Below are positions 1 to 7,154 of a DNA stretch of 9,785 nucleotides, piece after piece (positions within the stretch are counted from its first letter, which is position 1; every line of letters starts with the position of its first letter). Both the position numbers and the translations under genes were made by a program. The DNA lies in contig JAUCDK010000036.1 of NCBI GenBank assembly GCA_034675265.1, forward strand, positions 1 through 9,785, given 5' to 3'. Below the pieces are notes generated by a model, which made no database searches, had not been told where the DNA came from, and saw only the letters and a program-made list of their open reading frames with translations. The DNA is from UBA7396 sp034675265. GTDB lineage: Bacteria; Patescibacteriota; Gracilibacteria; BD1-5; UBA6164.

Positions 1-113
1 CTATTTATTCTCAAGCTTGAGCAAATCCATGACAAACTCAAGAACAAGCACAAGACTGAGTAGTTGATGGTGACGTAGAAACTGATGATGGAAAAAATAC
101 TACAAGAGTATAA
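1..113 (+). CDS. dnaK: DnaK (Hsp70) chaperone, C-terminal tail only
   Basis: The frame starting at base 3 is open to a TAA at 111-113 if TGA is read as Gly. It reads IYSQAGANPGQTQEQ, then DGVVDGDVETDD, then a short basic end. An IY-x-QAGA-(N/Q)-PG stretch followed by a Gln/Gly-rich linker and a D-x-VVD acidic tail is typical of the disordered C-terminus of bacterial DnaK, the ATP-dependent chaperone that works with DnaJ and GrpE. The ATPase and substrate-binding domains lie upstream of the window, so identity rests on about 36 residues of low-complexity tail. A different acidic-tailed protein cannot be excluded. The gene ends at a hairpin terminator and converges on the minus-strand unit. Confidence 0.62.
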
Positions 114-121
114 CAAAAAAT

Positions 122-146
122 AAAAGAGTGATTAAATCACTCTTTT
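122..146. terminator. Bidirectional hairpin terminator between convergent units
   Basis: AAAAGAGTGA (122-131) pairs perfectly with TCACTCTTTT (137-146) around a 5-nt loop. A T-rich run follows on the plus strand and an A-rich run precedes it, so it can end transcripts from both sides. The last two bases overlap the stop codon of the minus-strand gene at 145. Confidence 0.8.
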
Positions 147-606
147 ATTTTTCCATAATTTTATTTAGTAAAAATTTCACCTCTGCCTTTATATCACCTG
201 TATCATCAATATGATCAATACCTAATTCAGCAAACAACATATCTCTAAATTTATTTGGAAAATTGTGTAATGTTTTCGCTGCAATAAAATCAAGTTCTTT
301 CTTAATATACGCAACTACTTTTTCTTGTTCAGATTCATTAAGTTTTCCTATTTCTTGTGCATATTGAGATAACTCTTTTAATAATTTTTCTAATCTATCA
401 AAGACTTTTTGTGAATTCATAATTGTTTGATCCACTGAAAAATATTTTTTCACTCTTGGAAGATGAGAAATTTGAGGAATATCTATGATACCTCATGAAG
501 AATCCCATTCAAATTCTATTGAAAGAGAATACAAATCAACAAGCGCATATCAAATAACTTCATGCAATTCATTATCAGGAATTGCTCTTAATTTAGGACT
601 ATTCAT
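145..606 (-). CDS. Hypothetical protein, 153 aa
   Basis: I do not recognise this protein. The ATG at 606 gives MNSPKLRAIPDNELHEVIGY at the N-terminus. Two TGA codons near residues 19 and 39 are read as Gly, and the gene ends in TAA inside the terminator stem. There is no signal peptide or membrane segment. The C-terminal two thirds is rich in Lys and Glu and looks helical, with possible coiled coil around residues 65-105. It is last in a minus-strand unit after the RluA-type gene. The frame upstream is open back to an in-frame TAA at 625-627, beyond which lies the preceding ORF in the same frame, so this may be the C-terminal part of one protein interrupted by a stop. No Shine-Dalgarno sequence precedes the ATG. 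An internal GTG at 453 is possible but would discard well-formed sequence. Confidence 0.65.
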
Positions 607-624
607 AACTTTTTTAATATTTTT

Positions 625-915
625 TTATAAAGATACAGCTACATTGTGAACTGTTGTACTTCTTAACTTTGCTACTGCTTCATCAAATGCAAGTGCTTCT
701 TCAACTTCGTTTAATTGTTCTTCAGTTAAATGTTTTATTGAAATCATATTTCATTGCACATATGTTTTTTGCTCTTGAGTTAATGAAGATGCAATCGCAT
801 ATATTGGAACTTGTCTTTGACATTTTTCTAAATTTTCTGGTGATATTCAAAAATTACCTACAACATTCGACATACTCGTAAAATTAAAAAATAAATTATT
901 TATCTTATAATTCAT
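625..915 (-). CDS. Hypothetical protein, 96 aa (82 aa from alternative start at 873)
   Basis: I do not recognise this protein. From ATG 915 it overlaps the last 11 bases of the RluA-type gene. From ATG 873 it starts MSNVVGNFGISPENLEK and does not overlap, and this may be the true start because the extra N-terminal residues (NYKINNLFFNFTS) look like arbitrary AT-rich sequence. The C-terminal half carries LTEEQLNEVEEALAFDEAVA, probably helical and acidic. It is soluble, with one Cys. Two TGA codons read as Gly. It ends at TAA 625-627, followed after six in-frame sense codons by the ATG of the 153-aa ORF. A single protein of about 240-256 codons broken by one stop is a real alternative. Co-transcription with the upstream pseudouridine synthase is likely. 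Confidence 0.55.
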
Positions 916-1885
916 TTATAAATTTTGTCAAATCTTTTTTAATTTTCGCTTCCAATCTTTGATTTTTTTGTTTTCAATAGTGAAAAAATTGAATCTTCCA
1001 AGCATGAAGTGCTTGTCTTGTCAATCAGAAATTTTTTGCAACATATGAGTTAAAAGCTTTATCTCAATATTTATTATCTCATAAAATTGGAGTTCCAAGA
1101 CTTGCCATATGTACCCTAATTTGATGCATTCTTCCTGTTAAAATTTCAACTTCAACTTCTGAAATGATTTGTACTCCTGAAGAAGTTTTCAATGTATGTT
1201 CTTTTAATACTTTATAGTGCGAAATAGCAACTTGTCATTTTTCACTTACTTGCACTTTATCCTCATTTTTTGCTCATTCTATGCGAAGAAGTTTTTTATC
1301 TATTTTTCCTGATGATGCTGGTAATTTTCATAAAACAATTGCATAGTAGACTTTTTGAATTTTTTTATGTTCTTTAAAATCAGCAACCAATCTCGTTAAA
1401 ATATCTTTTTTCTTTCAAATAATAAGTATTCATGAAGTGTCTCTATCAATTCTATGAACAAGTGAAGGTTTAAAAGTTAAACTATTAAGTTTATCTCCTA
1501 AATAATCCTGAATTTGAGAAATAATATTTGATTCTTTAGTTTTGTAATCTCCTGGATGTACATTAATTCCAGGTTCTTTATTGATAACCAAAATATCTCC
1601 ATCTTCATAAACAATATTTTTTGTATCAAACTTTTCTCTTGATTCTTCTTTTTTTACTTCTTGTTTTTGAGATAATGTTTGAAATTCATCATCATTTAAA
1701 AATATTTTTATTTCCTCTCCTACCTGAAGTTTATATTCATTATCTTGTTTTTTTCCATTTATCTTTATTTTATTTTTTCTATTTATTTTATAAACAAGTG
1801 ACGCAGAAGCATTTGGAAAAATCTTTTTTAAAAATTTATCTAATCTTTGCCCAGCATCATTTTCTGTTATTGTAAATTGCTTCAT
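905..1885 (-). CDS. RluA-family 23S rRNA pseudouridine synthase (RluC/RluD type)
   Basis: 326 aa from ATG 1885. This enzyme isomerises uridines of large-subunit rRNA to pseudouridine. Residues 10-64 form an S4 RNA-binding domain (AGQRLDKFLKKIFPNAS, then SLVYKINRKNKIKING and a GEEIKI end), close to the RluC pattern. After a charged linker, the catalytic domain shows INKEPGINVHPG at 102-112 and the signature HRIDRDTSG at 144-152. Asp147 is the expected catalytic aspartate and Gly152 is encoded by TGA. Further on come GRMHQIRVHMASLGTPILGD and RQALHAW, which are family hallmarks. The length is normal for S4-containing members. About ten glycines are TGA, so the standard code breaks the gene at Gly152. 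It lies alone behind the pilin-operon terminator and leads two small ORFs. The exact target uridine cannot be told from sequence. Confidence 0.92.
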
Positions 1886-1911
1886 TCAAAATATATTATC
1901 GAGTTAAAATG

Positions 1912-1947
1912 AATAAAAAATTACAAACTTAATTGTAATTTTTTATT
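1912..1947. terminator. Long perfect A/T hairpin, probable terminator
   Basis: A 15-bp perfect stem, AATAAAAAATTACAA (1912-1926) with TTGTAATTTTTTATT (1933-1947), closes a 6-nt loop. It sits just downstream of the PilX-like gene on the minus strand (stop at 1957) and just upstream of the pseudouridine synthase start at 1885, so it most likely ends the pilin operon. The stem is weak (A/T) but long. Confidence 0.7.
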
Positions 1948-1956
1948 CTAAAAATT

Positions 1957-2835
1957 TTATTGAAATACCGTAAAGTCAAATGCTTGATTTACCGTTTGTT
2001 GTGGCACTCTTACATCAAGCTTTTTTTGAAAATCAAACGCCTTTCAAAATGATTCAACTCTTGTGTATCTATCTGGTAAATATGCTCCGTTTCCAAACTC
2101 AATTTTATATTCTAAGTAAGGAATTTGAGTTTTATTTATATCTGTCAAAATCAAGTTATTTACTACTGACATTTTTAATATACAAGAATTTGTAGCCATA
2201 CAATGACTCGTATAAAAATTTCTAAATGTATATGCTGTTCCATCTAAATTTACTCATGTTTTATTTTGTATATCCCATTTACTGGTACTATTCACCTCGC
2301 TTGCTGTGATATAACTTCCACTTGAAATTAACGTATCGCTATCACTTGAAATCATCCAATTTATAATAGCTCCTGTTCAAAGCGATAATGAAAATGATTT
2401 TTTCAAATCTTCTGGAACTTGAAAAGTAAATTTAAAATTTGTCCAATCAGTAATAAATCCATTCCCAACTTGTAATTGTAGTGGCTCTGTTTGAGAAATA
2501 ATATTAAAATTCTTATTATATTCACTATTTCCATATGATGATTGAGGAATAACTCATCCACTTGAAAAAGTAGTATATGTTGCTCATTTCACTTGTCATA
2601 ATGGTAATATTGATCCCGTTTCTGTCCTTAAGTTTGGTCTTTCTTTATTCGTAAAGTAAAGTGCTTTTTCTATTCCTGAATATGATTGATAATACGCTCA
2701 TGATGTATTTTCAATTCATTTCACTCATTTCATAAATGGCATCATATATTCTAATAATACATATGCCGATAAAATAATCAAAATAGTAAGTCACATTCCT
2801 ATTAAAATAGAAAATCAATCTTTGTTTTTTCTCAT
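1957..2835 (-). CDS. PilX-like type IV minor pilin lacking Glu5
   Basis: 292 aa from ATG 2835. It starts MRKNKDG|FSILIGMGL: a short basic leader, a prepilin-peptidase-type Gly-Phe site at 7/8, then a hydrophobic helix to about residue 31. Position 5 of the mature protein, normally Glu, is Ile. Residues about 40-62 (ENTSGAYYQSYSGIEKALYF) match the conserved helix after the pilin stem of PilX-type minor pilins, often written as Ala/Tyr-x-x-x-x-Gly-Ile-Glu-x-Ala-Leu-Tyr. The rest is Ser/Thr/Asn-rich and beta-like, with two Cys (HCMATNSC) that could pair. It follows the PilW-like pilin by 9 nt, so the two are surely co-transcribed. Loss of Glu5 is typical of minor pilins near the fibre tip (GspK-type), which suggests a tip role. 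Eleven or more glycines are TGA. Confidence 0.75.
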
Positions 2836-2844
2836 AAAAAACTA

Positions 2845-3981
2845 TTATTGAGTAAAATAATCGACCAAATTAATGGTAGTATTAATCGTATATTTTGGAA
2901 TTTTTCATTTTATCCCAACTCTTTTTTTCCAACTTGGTTCTAAAGTAATAGAAAGTCTTAAATATGGATTTATATTACTTGATTCATTTTTATCTTTCCA
3001 AGCATGTTCTACATCGGTATTTGGATATAAAAATACTTTAAAATCAGATACACTTACACTGTCAGGAAAAAGTGGTTGCCAATAATTAAAATTATTACTT
3101 CATGCAATTACCTCAGCTCAAGTTCAAAAACTTTTATCAATAAGCCATGTATCAATAATTCCATCATACGTTCATGGTCATACTTTTGAGTGAGACATTC
3201 ACCAATCATATCATTCTAACTTTAACATTTCAATAGTTCCTAAACATCCTGATCAAAAATTTGAAGAATCACAAGAAGTGCTTGCTGGTTTATTTGGGTC
3301 TTCTTTCCAATTCCATCTCAAAAGAGTTCTTTTTTTATTATCTCAAGAAATCAAATAAATCTCTCTTACATTTTCTCAACCAGTAAATACAATTGGTCCA
3401 ACTCATAAATGTTCATCATCATCATCTCATCTAATATTTCCATCACCATTTTCATCTCATAAATCATTATTCATATTAGAATTATAATCTATAAATTGAA
3501 AAGCATACTGTCCATATCTTTGTAATTGTCCCAATCATGCGCCAAATCAAACTCCTGCAATAGTTGAACTAAAATCATTTCCATTCAAAGGTTGAAAACA
3601 TCATCCAGTTCACATATTTATAGCATTTCAACTTTTACAATAATAGAAACTATCTCCATAATTATTTGTTCCAATCACTCATCATTTTCAAAAATTTCAA
3701 AATCCTGTTGGTTGTAAATAATGTCAACTTTGAGTAGTCACTCAAACAACTTTTCTATTAAAATATTCTTCATAATCAAGCGTTCCACCAGATTTAATTT
3801 CTTCAAATAATTTTTCTGTAAAATACACAACATCTTTGGTAATATTTGTTCTTTCAATCAATTTTATTTTTCAAATATTTACTGCCGAAAGAGCTTCAAA
3901 TCAAGCAAGAACAACAATAGTAAATATTAAAATTCACAATAATATTTCAACTAAAGTAAATCATTTTTTGGTGTATTTCAT
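2845..3981 (-). CDS. PilW-like type IV minor pilin with EF-hand-type loop
   Basis: 378 aa from ATG 3981. The N-terminus MKYTKKG|FTLVEILLGI is a textbook type III signal: basic leader, Gly7-Phe8 cleavage site, Glu at mature position 5, then a helix to about residue 28. Residues 30-75 (AVNIGKIKLIERTNITK, then VVYFTEKLFEEIKSGG) resemble the amphipathic region of PilW-type minor pilins. The globular part is large and beta-rich, with many glycines encoded by TGA. A canonical calcium-loop pattern lies at residues 176-187. Five Cys could form disulfides. The C-terminal PYLRLSITL and TIN...YFTQ ending resembles the ending of the neighbouring PilX-like protein, hinting at a shared fold. It starts one base after the stop of the 81-aa membrane protein. 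The pili would serve attachment, motility or DNA uptake; which one is not shown here. Confidence 0.82.
3421..3456 (-). other. EF-hand-type calcium-binding loop within the PilW-like pilin
   Basis: Residues 176-187 read DENGDGNIRGDD. This fits D-x-[DN]-x-[DN]-G-x-[ILV]-x-x-x-[DE] at every fixed position: Asp1, Asn3, Asp5, Gly6, Ile8 and Asp12. It is followed at once by more Asp/Glu. Isolated loops of this type occur in dockerins and other extracellular proteins. Calcium binding is inferred, not shown. Confidence 0.6.
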
Positions 3982-3982
3982 A

Positions 3983-4228
3983 TTATTTTTTCTTATAAAA
4001 TATATATTTAATAAATGCTGCCACAAAAATACCTATTTTAAAAAAGGATGGTTTTTTCCAAAAAGAATGCGGCCAAATTCTGAAAACATAATCAATACTA
4101 TCAAAAGAACTTGATCTTTTAATAGTTTTTTTTCAAGTGATTAAAGCTTTGATACTTCTGATAATTGATACAAAAAAACTTATCACCAACAAAATAATAT
4201 CAATAAATCTATTTCTTATTTTTTTCAT
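3983..4228 (-). CDS. Small two-helix membrane protein, 81 aa, first gene of pilin operon
   Basis: I do not recognise this family. From ATG 4228 it reads MKKIRNRFIDIILLVISFF, with one hydrophobic helix at residues 8-32, a polar middle containing FDSIDYVFRIWPHSFWKK, a second hydrophobic stretch at 63-77 and a Lys-rich end. The Gly at residue 32 is TGA. The stop TAA lies one base before the ATG of the PilW-like pilin, so the three genes form one operon, suggesting a membrane accessory to the pilus. The start is uncertain: AGGA lies very close to ATG 4228, and the frame is open to a TAG near 4340, which would add another hydrophobic helix if a TTG start such as 4318 were used. AT-rich sequence easily gives false hydrophobic ORFs, but the Trp/Pro/His-rich centre argues that this one is real. 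Confidence 0.6.
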
Positions 4229-4409
4229 TTTCCTAAGAAAAAAAATATAGTATACAAATATAATAACAAAAAAATTATAGAAATCAAAAAAAAGAATTGG
4301 ATAATTATTATCTAACAATAAAAATAATATTTGTAAAGACTATGAAACTTTACTTATTCTAAAAATTATGTAAAAAATGAAAAGTTTTTAACATATTAGA
4401 AAAAAGAAA
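4229..4409. promoter_or_regulatory. Divergent intergenic region, probable promoters both ways
   Basis: This 181-bp A/T-rich gap separates the divergent pilin operon and the 198-aa membrane protein, so both should start here. On the minus strand TATAAT lies at 4279-4274, about 46 bases before ATG 4228, but I see no good -35 box. On the plus strand TTGTAA (4331-4336) and TATTCT (4355-4360) are 18 bases apart. The inverted repeat GTAAAG/CTTTAC (4333-4338, 4348-4353) overlaps that spacer and could be a protein site. Base composition makes all of these weak. Confidence 0.35.
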
Positions 4410-5006
4410 ATGTCATATAGAATGAGTGCTAAAAATAGGAAAATTAAGAGGCTTTTTTGACAAGTTTTTAGTATTTTAAAATTTGAAGGATTAAACATAG
4501 CAAATCCTCTAAAAATAGTCATAATTTGAGTATTTCTTGCAAGTTTCTGATTATTTTTAAACTGGATAGAAAGTTATGACAATGTCATTTATGGAAACGC
4601 ATTTTATAAAATACTTGGGATAAGTGGTTATATCCTTTTATTTTTGAATATAAAGATATTTTTTCTTGTTTTTTGACAAAAATCAAAAGAATTTATAAAA
4701 AATATTTTCAATTTTAACGCTAAAGATTCTATTCTCATTGTAATTCTTTTAGTCTTTTGACTGGTAACCACTATAAATTGAGTATTTATTATTGAAAATA
4801 CTCAAATGTTTAGAGAATGAATGATAATTGGAAAATGAGTAATTATGACATTAGTATGATATACTCTATGACTCGTATGATGAAGCGTAAATTTATATTC
4901 AAAAAGTAAAGTATCCATATATGTTGAAAATGGAAATTGAGATGAAATTTTGTCTTGAGAACCAAATACACATAGAAATGAAAATAATATGAAATTACCA
5001 TTTTAA
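4410..5006 (+). CDS. Unrecognised four-helix membrane protein, 198 aa
   Basis: I do not recognise this protein. ATG 4410 gives MSYRMSAKNRKIKRLFGQVF, a basic cytoplasmic N-terminus. Four hydrophobic segments follow at about residues 34-52, 68-88, 107-128 and 138-160. The last is glycine-rich (TLVGYTLGLVGGSV) and encoded with many TGA codons. A polar C-terminal tail of about 35 residues (VENGNGDEILSGEPN and on) ends at TAA 5004-5006. By the positive-inside rule the N-terminus is probably cytoplasmic, and with four helices the tail is too. No enzyme motif is visible. No terminator follows, and the sigma-like regulator downstream has its own promoter starting 9 bases after the stop. The next ATG (codon 5) is a possible alternative start. 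It may be specific to this lineage. Confidence 0.72.
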
Positions 5007-5014
5007 TAAAAAAC

Positions 5015-5044
5015 TTGACTTTAATTAAAAAAACATTATATAAT
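5015..5044 (+). promoter_or_regulatory. Sigma-70-type promoter TTGACT-18-TATAAT
   Basis: TTGACT (5015-5020) and a consensus TATAAT (5039-5044) are spaced by 18 bases. Transcription should start near 5051, leaving only about 14 bases before ATG 5065 of the sigma4-HARE gene. This is the best promoter in the window. Confidence 0.75.
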
Positions 5045-5064
5045 ATTTTCTTAACTTTAATCCT

Positions 5065-6129
5065 ATGGTAAATATGCAAACAAAGGAAATAAATAATTCT
5101 TCAATAACGGGTGCTTTCAAAGAGATTCTTCAAGCACTTTCTGAAAAAGAAAAAAATGTTATTGAAAGAAGAATTGGATTACATTGAGAAAAAGAAACAC
5201 TTCAAAATATTTGAGACTCATTTTCTCCAAATATTACAAGAGAAAGAGTAAGACAAATTGAAGATTCATGAATTAAAAAAATAGGAAGAGTGGTAAAAGC
5301 AACCACATTAGTAAAAATACAAGAATTCGCAAAAGAAATTTTAGAAGAGCACGGATGACTTTTAATAAAAGAAAAATTAATTAATGCTATTATAAAGTGA
5401 TTTGAACTTGAAGCAACTATTAATGCTTCTATTTTAGAAACAATTGTTCAATCAGATTATGACATAGTGAAATCAAAACCAAAATTAGGAACAAAGACCT
5501 ATTTTTATCTTCCTAGAATTAGTAAAAAAACAATTGACGCTATTTATAAAGAAGCTCTTGCTATTTTGAAAAAAAGAAAAGATGTAATGGAAAAAGCATC
5601 ACTTTATGAAATGATTAAAATTAATCTCAAAAATAATAATTTAAAAAATTCTTTTATTGATGCTGTTTTAGATGTTTATGAAGATATTGTTTCAGGTGAA
5701 GAAACTTTAATCGGACTTGAAAAATGGAAAATATTAAATCCAAAAACACTTAAAGATAAAGCAATCTACATTCTCAGAAAAGAAAAAATTCCTATGCATT
5801 TTGTTTCTATTGCAAACAAAATAACAGAAAATATGTGAGAAAAAGTAAAAGTAAATACGGTTCACAATGAACTTATTAGAAATTCTGAATTTGTGTTAGT
5901 TGGAAGATGAATTTATGCTCTAAAAGATTGGTGAATTTATAAACCAGGAACTGTTCTTGATGTTATTACAGATATCATGAAAAAAGCATGAGAACCAATG
6001 AGCACTGAAGATATTATTGCAAAAGTACTCAAAGTAAGAAAAGTAAAAAATACCACTATTTATATGAATCTTCAAAATAAAAAAATTATTCAAAGAGTCT
6101 GAAGAAATTACTATCAATTAAAAGATTAA
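5065..6129 (+). CDS. Sigma-70 region 4 / HARE-HTH fusion, putative transcription regulator
   Basis: 354 aa from ATG 5065 (a second ATG at 5074 is equally plausible; neither has a Shine-Dalgarno). Residues 25-75 form a sigma region-4 helix-turn-helix: LSEKEKNVIERRIGL, then NITRERVRQIEDSGIKKI, the segment that in sigma factors contacts the -35 box. Regions 1-3 are absent, including the core-binding and -10 recognition parts, so it is not a complete sigma factor. A helical, Lys-rich middle follows. Residues about 228-290 (LKDKAIYILRKEKIPMHF, NTVHNELIRNSEFVLVG, GIYAL) match the HARE-HTH winged domain also found in RNA polymerase delta subunit. Residues 295-352 look like a second winged helix (PMSTEDIIAKVLKVRK, IIQRVGRNYYQL). 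About eleven glycines are TGA. A role at promoters or with RNA polymerase is inferred from the domains only. Confidence 0.8.
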
Positions 6130-6144
6130 TTTCAAAAAAATTAT

Positions 6145-6177
6145 AAAAAAAGTAAACTTTTTGTTTGCTTTTTTTTT
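6145..6177 (+). terminator. Intrinsic terminator after the sigma4-HARE gene
   Basis: AAAAAAAGTAAAC (6145-6157) pairs with GTTTGCTTTTTTT (6163-6175), with one U-G wobble, around a loop of five T. The 3' arm runs into the T tract. It begins 15 bases after the stop codon at 6129. Confidence 0.8.
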
Positions 6178-6184
6178 ATAAATT

Positions 6185-6215
6185 TTTACACTATTTCTAA
6201 TTAATGATTTACACT
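6185..6215 (+). promoter_or_regulatory. Possible promoter just upstream of the exonuclease gene
   Basis: TTTACA (6185-6190) and TACACT (6210-6215) are 19 bases apart, which is long. The -10-like box ends only 6 bases before ATG 6222, so a transcript from it would be nearly or fully leaderless. No Shine-Dalgarno lies before this ATG, which fits. The boxes are imperfect. Confidence 0.35.
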
Positions 6216-6221
6216 TTTTTT

Positions 6222-6830
6222 ATGAAAATTTTAATATTCGACACAGAAACAACCTGATTTATAGACAAAAAAAATCCTGATTTAAATGCCCAACCATACA
6301 TTATACAATTTGCATGAATTTATGGAGAACTAGAAGATGGAAATTTTAAAGAAATAAAAAGAATTAACCAATTTATTAAACCAAAAATTTCTATTCCCTA
6401 TGCTTCAAGTCAAGTTCACCACATTTATGATATTGACGTAAAAAATGCTCCAAGCATCGAAGAATATATTGATGAATTTATAAATATTATAAATGAAAGT
6501 GATGTAGTTATTGGTCACAATATTGAGTATGATGAAGACATGATTAAATTAGAACTCAAAAGATTAGGTCGTGAATATGATTACAGACCAAAACAAGTAA
6601 TGTGTACTATGAAAACAACAGTGGATTATTGCCAATTACCAGGAAATGGAGAAAGATTTAAATATCCAAAACTTGGAGAATTATATAAAAAATTATTTTG
6701 AGAATATTTTATATGAGCTCATGATGCTATTGTCGATGTAGAAGCAACTCTAAAATCTTTTTTAGAACTTCATAAAATCTGAATACTCAAATTAGAAAAG
6801 AAAAGAGAACAAATTTTAAGTTTATTTTAA
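6222..6830 (+). CDS. DEDDh 3'-5' exonuclease, DnaQ-like
   Basis: 202 aa from ATG 6222. All three exonuclease motifs are present: Exo I MKILIFDTETTGF with Asp7 and Glu9, Exo II VVIGHNIEYDEDM with Asp104, and Exo III HDAIVDVEAT with His167 and Asp172. These make up the DEDDh set, which binds two metal ions and removes nucleotides from 3' ends. Gly12 of the DTETTG motif is a TGA codon. It is a single-domain protein, so it could be the proofreading epsilon subunit of DNA polymerase III or a free-standing exonuclease of DNA repair or RNA turnover; the sequence does not decide. It stands 14 bases before the zinc-ribbon gene, with recA next, so a DNA maintenance role is reasonable. The upstream terminator separates it from the sigma4-HARE gene. 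Confidence 0.9.
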
Positions 6831-6844
6831 TTATTATACAACAG

Positions 6845-7069
6845 ATGAACTATAAAGACCTGATAAACATAGATGATTTTCAAAAAAGAGATACTTTCAA
6901 TGAAGAAAGATGAGAAGTATCATTTTATTGTAAAGAATGTGAAAATATCGTTGAAGTAGATAGGCCAAAACAAAATGGATATGTATTTAAATGTAAAACT
7001 TGTGGAAGTGAAAATATTGCGATTGGAACTCTCTCGTGAATAAGAGAAAATTACAGAATAAAATGATAA
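6845..7069 (+). CDS. Small zinc-ribbon protein, 74 aa
   Basis: ATG 6845 lies 14 bases after the exonuclease stop, so the two are probably one transcript. The protein has two CxxC knuckles, FYCKECENI (Cys29, Cys32) and FKCKTCGSEN (Cys50, Cys53), 17 residues apart. This is a classic zinc ribbon of the kind that binds nucleic acid or protein partners. Residues 1-25 are acidic and probably unstructured, and the tail is basic (GIRENYRIKG). The last codon before TAA is TGA, read as Gly. I cannot name a family beyond zinc ribbon. Its place between an exonuclease and recA suggests a nucleic-acid role, which is an inference. It is too short and too TGA-dependent to be found with the standard code. Confidence 0.8.
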
Positions 7070-7082
7070 TTTAAAAAAATAT

Positions 7083-7109
7083 TTGACTTATACAAATATA
7101 TTATATACT
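7083..7109 (+). promoter_or_regulatory. Probable recA promoter
   Basis: TTGACT (7083-7088) is followed after 15 bases by TATACT (7104-7109), a tight spacing. A perfect TATAAT lies at 7117-7122 but has no -35 at the proper distance. One of the two probably drives recA at 7155. No terminator separates recA from the zinc-ribbon gene, so readthrough may also contribute. Confidence 0.5.
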
Positions 7110-7114
7110 AACAC

Positions 7115-7133
7115 TATATAATTCAATTATATA
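7115..7133. repeat. 19-bp palindrome in the recA leader
   Basis: TATATAATT (7115-7123) and AATTATATA (7125-7133) are perfect inverted copies around a central C. The palindrome covers the TATAAT at 7117-7122 and lies 21 bases before the recA start, a place where a repressor would block transcription. It does not match a LexA box I know, and an A/T palindrome may arise by chance. Confidence 0.4.
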
Positions 7134-7154
7134 TTTATTATTAATGAAAAAGGT

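Noticed and set aside
654..881. Plus-strand ORF opposite the minus-strand hypothetical gene
   Set aside because: Leu-rich antisense shadow; the minus strand gives sensible soluble protein in a TGA-as-Gly frame.
1621..2195. Plus-strand hydrophobic ORFs at 1621-1875 and 1980-2195
   Set aside because: Antisense of the S4 domain of the pseudouridine synthase and of the PilX-like C-terminus.
3413..3432. ATC/TCA trinucleotide repeat as a microsatellite or CRISPR-like repeat
   Set aside because: It encodes the Asp run after the calcium loop; there are no spacers and no longer repeat unit.
2873..4114. Plus-strand ORFs at 2873-3085 and 3836-4114
   Set aside because: Antisense shadows of the PilW-like pilin and the small membrane protein, both of which have clear family or operon support.
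3986..4130. Possible tRNA or structured RNA in the segment before the PilW-like gene
   Set aside because: No cloverleaf or T-loop GTTCRA sequence; the segment is coding for the 81-aa protein.
4843..5079. Minus-strand hydrophobic ORF
   Set aside because: Antisense of the 198-aa membrane protein and across a strong plus-strand promoter.
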